From positions 1 to 64,000 of the forward strand of contig JBBELK010001419.1 in assembly GCA_037783545.1 (NCBI GenBank): a stretch of 64,000 nucleotides of DNA, written 5' to 3'. Each line of letters begins with the position of its first letter. Positions within the stretch are counted from its first letter, which is position 1. This DNA is from Henricia sp. BOLD:AAB3569. Lineage: Eukaryota; Echinodermata; Asteroidea; Spinulosida; Echinasteridae. Both the position numbers and the translations under genes were made by a program. The notes below the pieces were generated by a model that did no database searches, was not told where the DNA came from, and was given only the letters and a program-made list of their open reading frames with translations. This document shows positions 62,601 through 64,000 of the stretch, piece after piece.

Positions 62601-64000
62601 ACGGCCCAGTTTGGGACGGGATTTTGGTCAAAGTGTGGTCCAAACGTCGGCAAATTTGGAGGTCGAAAAATGTTCCGACGAACTTCAAATTTTGCATGCT
62701 CCAAGCACTCTATATTGCGCACTTGTCCTAAAAAATTGACAGACTTTCGCCGGGAAATGGCAGAGAAATTTCAGAGTTTAGGAAAAAAGGGGTTGGAGCT
62801 TCCTGGATGCTCCCGCAACCTGTGGCTGTCTGTACACACCTCTTTGGTGTACTCCTGACTCGTGCGCATGCTCAGTACTTCGGACTGTCGTTGACACGGC
62901 CCAGTTTGGGACGGGATTTTGGTCAAAGTGTGGTCCAAACGTCGGCAAATTTGGAGGTCGAAAAATGTTCCGACGAACTTCAAATTTTGCATGCTCCAAG
63001 CACTCTATATTGCGCACTTGTCCTAAAAAATTGACAGACTTTCGCCGGGAAATGGCAGAGAAATTTCAGAGTTTAGGAAAAAAGGGGTTGGAGCTTCCTG
63101 GATGCTCCCGCAACCTGTGGCTGTCTGTACACACCTCTTTGGTGTACTCCTGACTCGTGCGCATGCTCAGTACTTCGGACTGTCGTTGACACGGCCCAGT
63201 TTGGGACGGGATTTTGGTCAAAGTGTGGTCCAAACGTCGGCAAATTTGGAGGTCGAAAAATGTTCCGACGAACTTCAAATTTTGCATGCTCCAAGCACTC
63301 TATATTGCGCACTTGTCCTAAAAAATTGACAGACTTTCGCCGGGAAATGGCAGAGAAATTTCAGAGTTTAGGAAAAAAGGGGTTGGAGCTTCCTGGATGC
63401 TCCCGCAACCTGTGGCTGTCTGTACACACCTCTTTGGTGTACTCCTGACTCGTGCGCATGCTCAGTACTTCGGACTGTCGTTGACACGGCCCAGTTTGGG
63501 ACGGGATTTTGGTCAAAGTGTGGTCCAAACGTCGGCAAATTTGGAGGTCGAAAAATGTTCCGACGAACTTCAAATTTTGCATGCTCCAAGCACTCTATAT
63601 TGCGCACTTGTCCTAAAAAATTGACAGACTTTCGCCGGGAAATGGCAGAGAAATTTCAGAGTTTAGGAAAAAAGGGGTTGGAGCTTCCTGGATGCTCCCG
63701 CAACCTGTGGCTGTCTGTACACACCTCTTTGGTGTACTCCTGACTCGTGCGCATGCTCAGTACTTCGGACTGTCGTTGACACGGCCCAGTTTGGGACGGG
63801 ATTTTGGTCAAAGTGTGGTCCAAACGTCGGCAAATTTGGAGGTCGAAAAATGTTCCGACGAACTTCAAATTTTGCATGCTCCAAGCACTCTATATTGCGC
63901 ACTTGTCCTAAAAAATTGACAGACTTTCGCCGGGAAATGGCAGAGAAATTTCAGAGTTTAGGAAAAAAGGGGTTGGAGCTTCCTGGATGCTCCCGCAACC
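47623..64000. repeat. Homogeneous block 3, about 55.5 nearly identical monomers
   Basis: Only two changes were found in 16.4 kb: G to A at 48,751 (a CpG to CpA transition also seen at 4,098) and a 2-base C gain at about 61,040-61,044. Between them, 48,752-61,039 (about 41 monomers) shows no difference to my reading. The block continues through the right edge of the window, which ends 151 bases into a monomer. Confidence 0.9.

Larger units (their letters stand above)
1..64000. repeat. Tandem satellite DNA array, 295-bp monomer, about 217.5 copies
   Basis: The sequence repeats with a 295-base period from first to last base, always in the same orientation. Using the ATG in the context GAAAAATGTTCCGACG as phase marker, there are 217 complete intervals between 17 and 63,850. 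181 of them are exactly 295 bp, 35 differ by a few bases to 26 bases, and one is cut to 181 bp. The net length deficit of 182 bases accounts exactly for the span. No insertion of foreign DNA, inversion or unit-size switch occurs. The period is not divisible by three and every frame is repeatedly closed, so the array is noncoding. Long pure arrays of this kind are known as satellite DNA in eukaryotic heterochromatin. The family and host are not recognised, and a centromeric role is possible but untested. Confidence 0.99.

Noticed and set aside
1-64000. CRISPR array
   Set aside because: The repeat is 295 bp with no variable spacers; the whole period is conserved.
1-64000. rRNA or 5S gene cluster, telomere repeat or transposon array
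   Set aside because: No 5S or rRNA core sequence, no short telomeric motif, no target-site duplications or terminal inverted repeats bounding units, and no transposase or reverse transcriptase frame.
1-64000. A hidden novel gene system within the repeat
   Set aside because: I looked for any stretch not explained by the 295-bp unit on both strands and found none; all departures are substitutions, small indels or deletions of the same monomer.

Overview
The whole 64,000-base window is one head-to-tail tandem array of a single 295-bp satellite monomer. I count 217 complete monomers plus 16 bases at the left edge and 151 bases at the right edge. The count uses a conserved ATG triplet (first at 17, last at 63,850) as the phase marker, and the summed length differences close exactly on it. 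181 of the 217 intervals are exactly 295 bp. All monomers have the same orientation. I see no unique DNA, no gene, no RNA gene, no transposon and no telomere repeat, and neither array end is in view. The host cannot be named from this sequence. An array this long, pure and noncoding with nested higher-order duplications is typical of eukaryotic constitutive heterochromatin (pericentromeric, centromeric, subtelomeric or B/sex-chromosome satellite). I do not recognise the family. By hand count the monomer is 48.5% GC, with 15 CpGs and an observed/expected CpG ratio of about 0.87, so CpG is barely depleted.

Layout. (1) 1-25,202 is a heterogeneous domain: 29 of its 86 monomers depart from 295 bp, and linked point variants reveal higher-order duplications of 2, 3, 6, 7 and 8 monomers plus copies spaced 5.3 and 8.1 kb apart. 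It also holds the only large deletions (26 bp twice, 11 bp, and a monomer cut to 181 bp). (2) 25,053-34,577 is a run of about 32 monomers in which I see no difference. (3) 34,578-37,591 is a short variant-bearing stretch with a duplicated dimer. (4) 37,592-46,359 is again nearly uniform, with one inserted base and one substitution. (5) 46,148-47,622 is a small island of indels. (6) 47,623-64,000 is nearly uniform, with one substitution and one 2-base insertion.

The monomer has some internal architecture: a 13-bp imperfect inverted repeat with a 13-base loop, a degenerate 35-bp tandem subrepeat, two further short inverted repeats and three copies of an RATGCTC motif. Many short open frames recur, but 295 is not a multiple of three and the frames move by one base per copy, so they are by-products of the repeat.

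The biology here is sequence homogenisation: mixed-size unequal-exchange or amplification blocks on the left and very recently expanded (or assembly-smoothed) blocks on the right. I found no evidence of an encoded molecular system.
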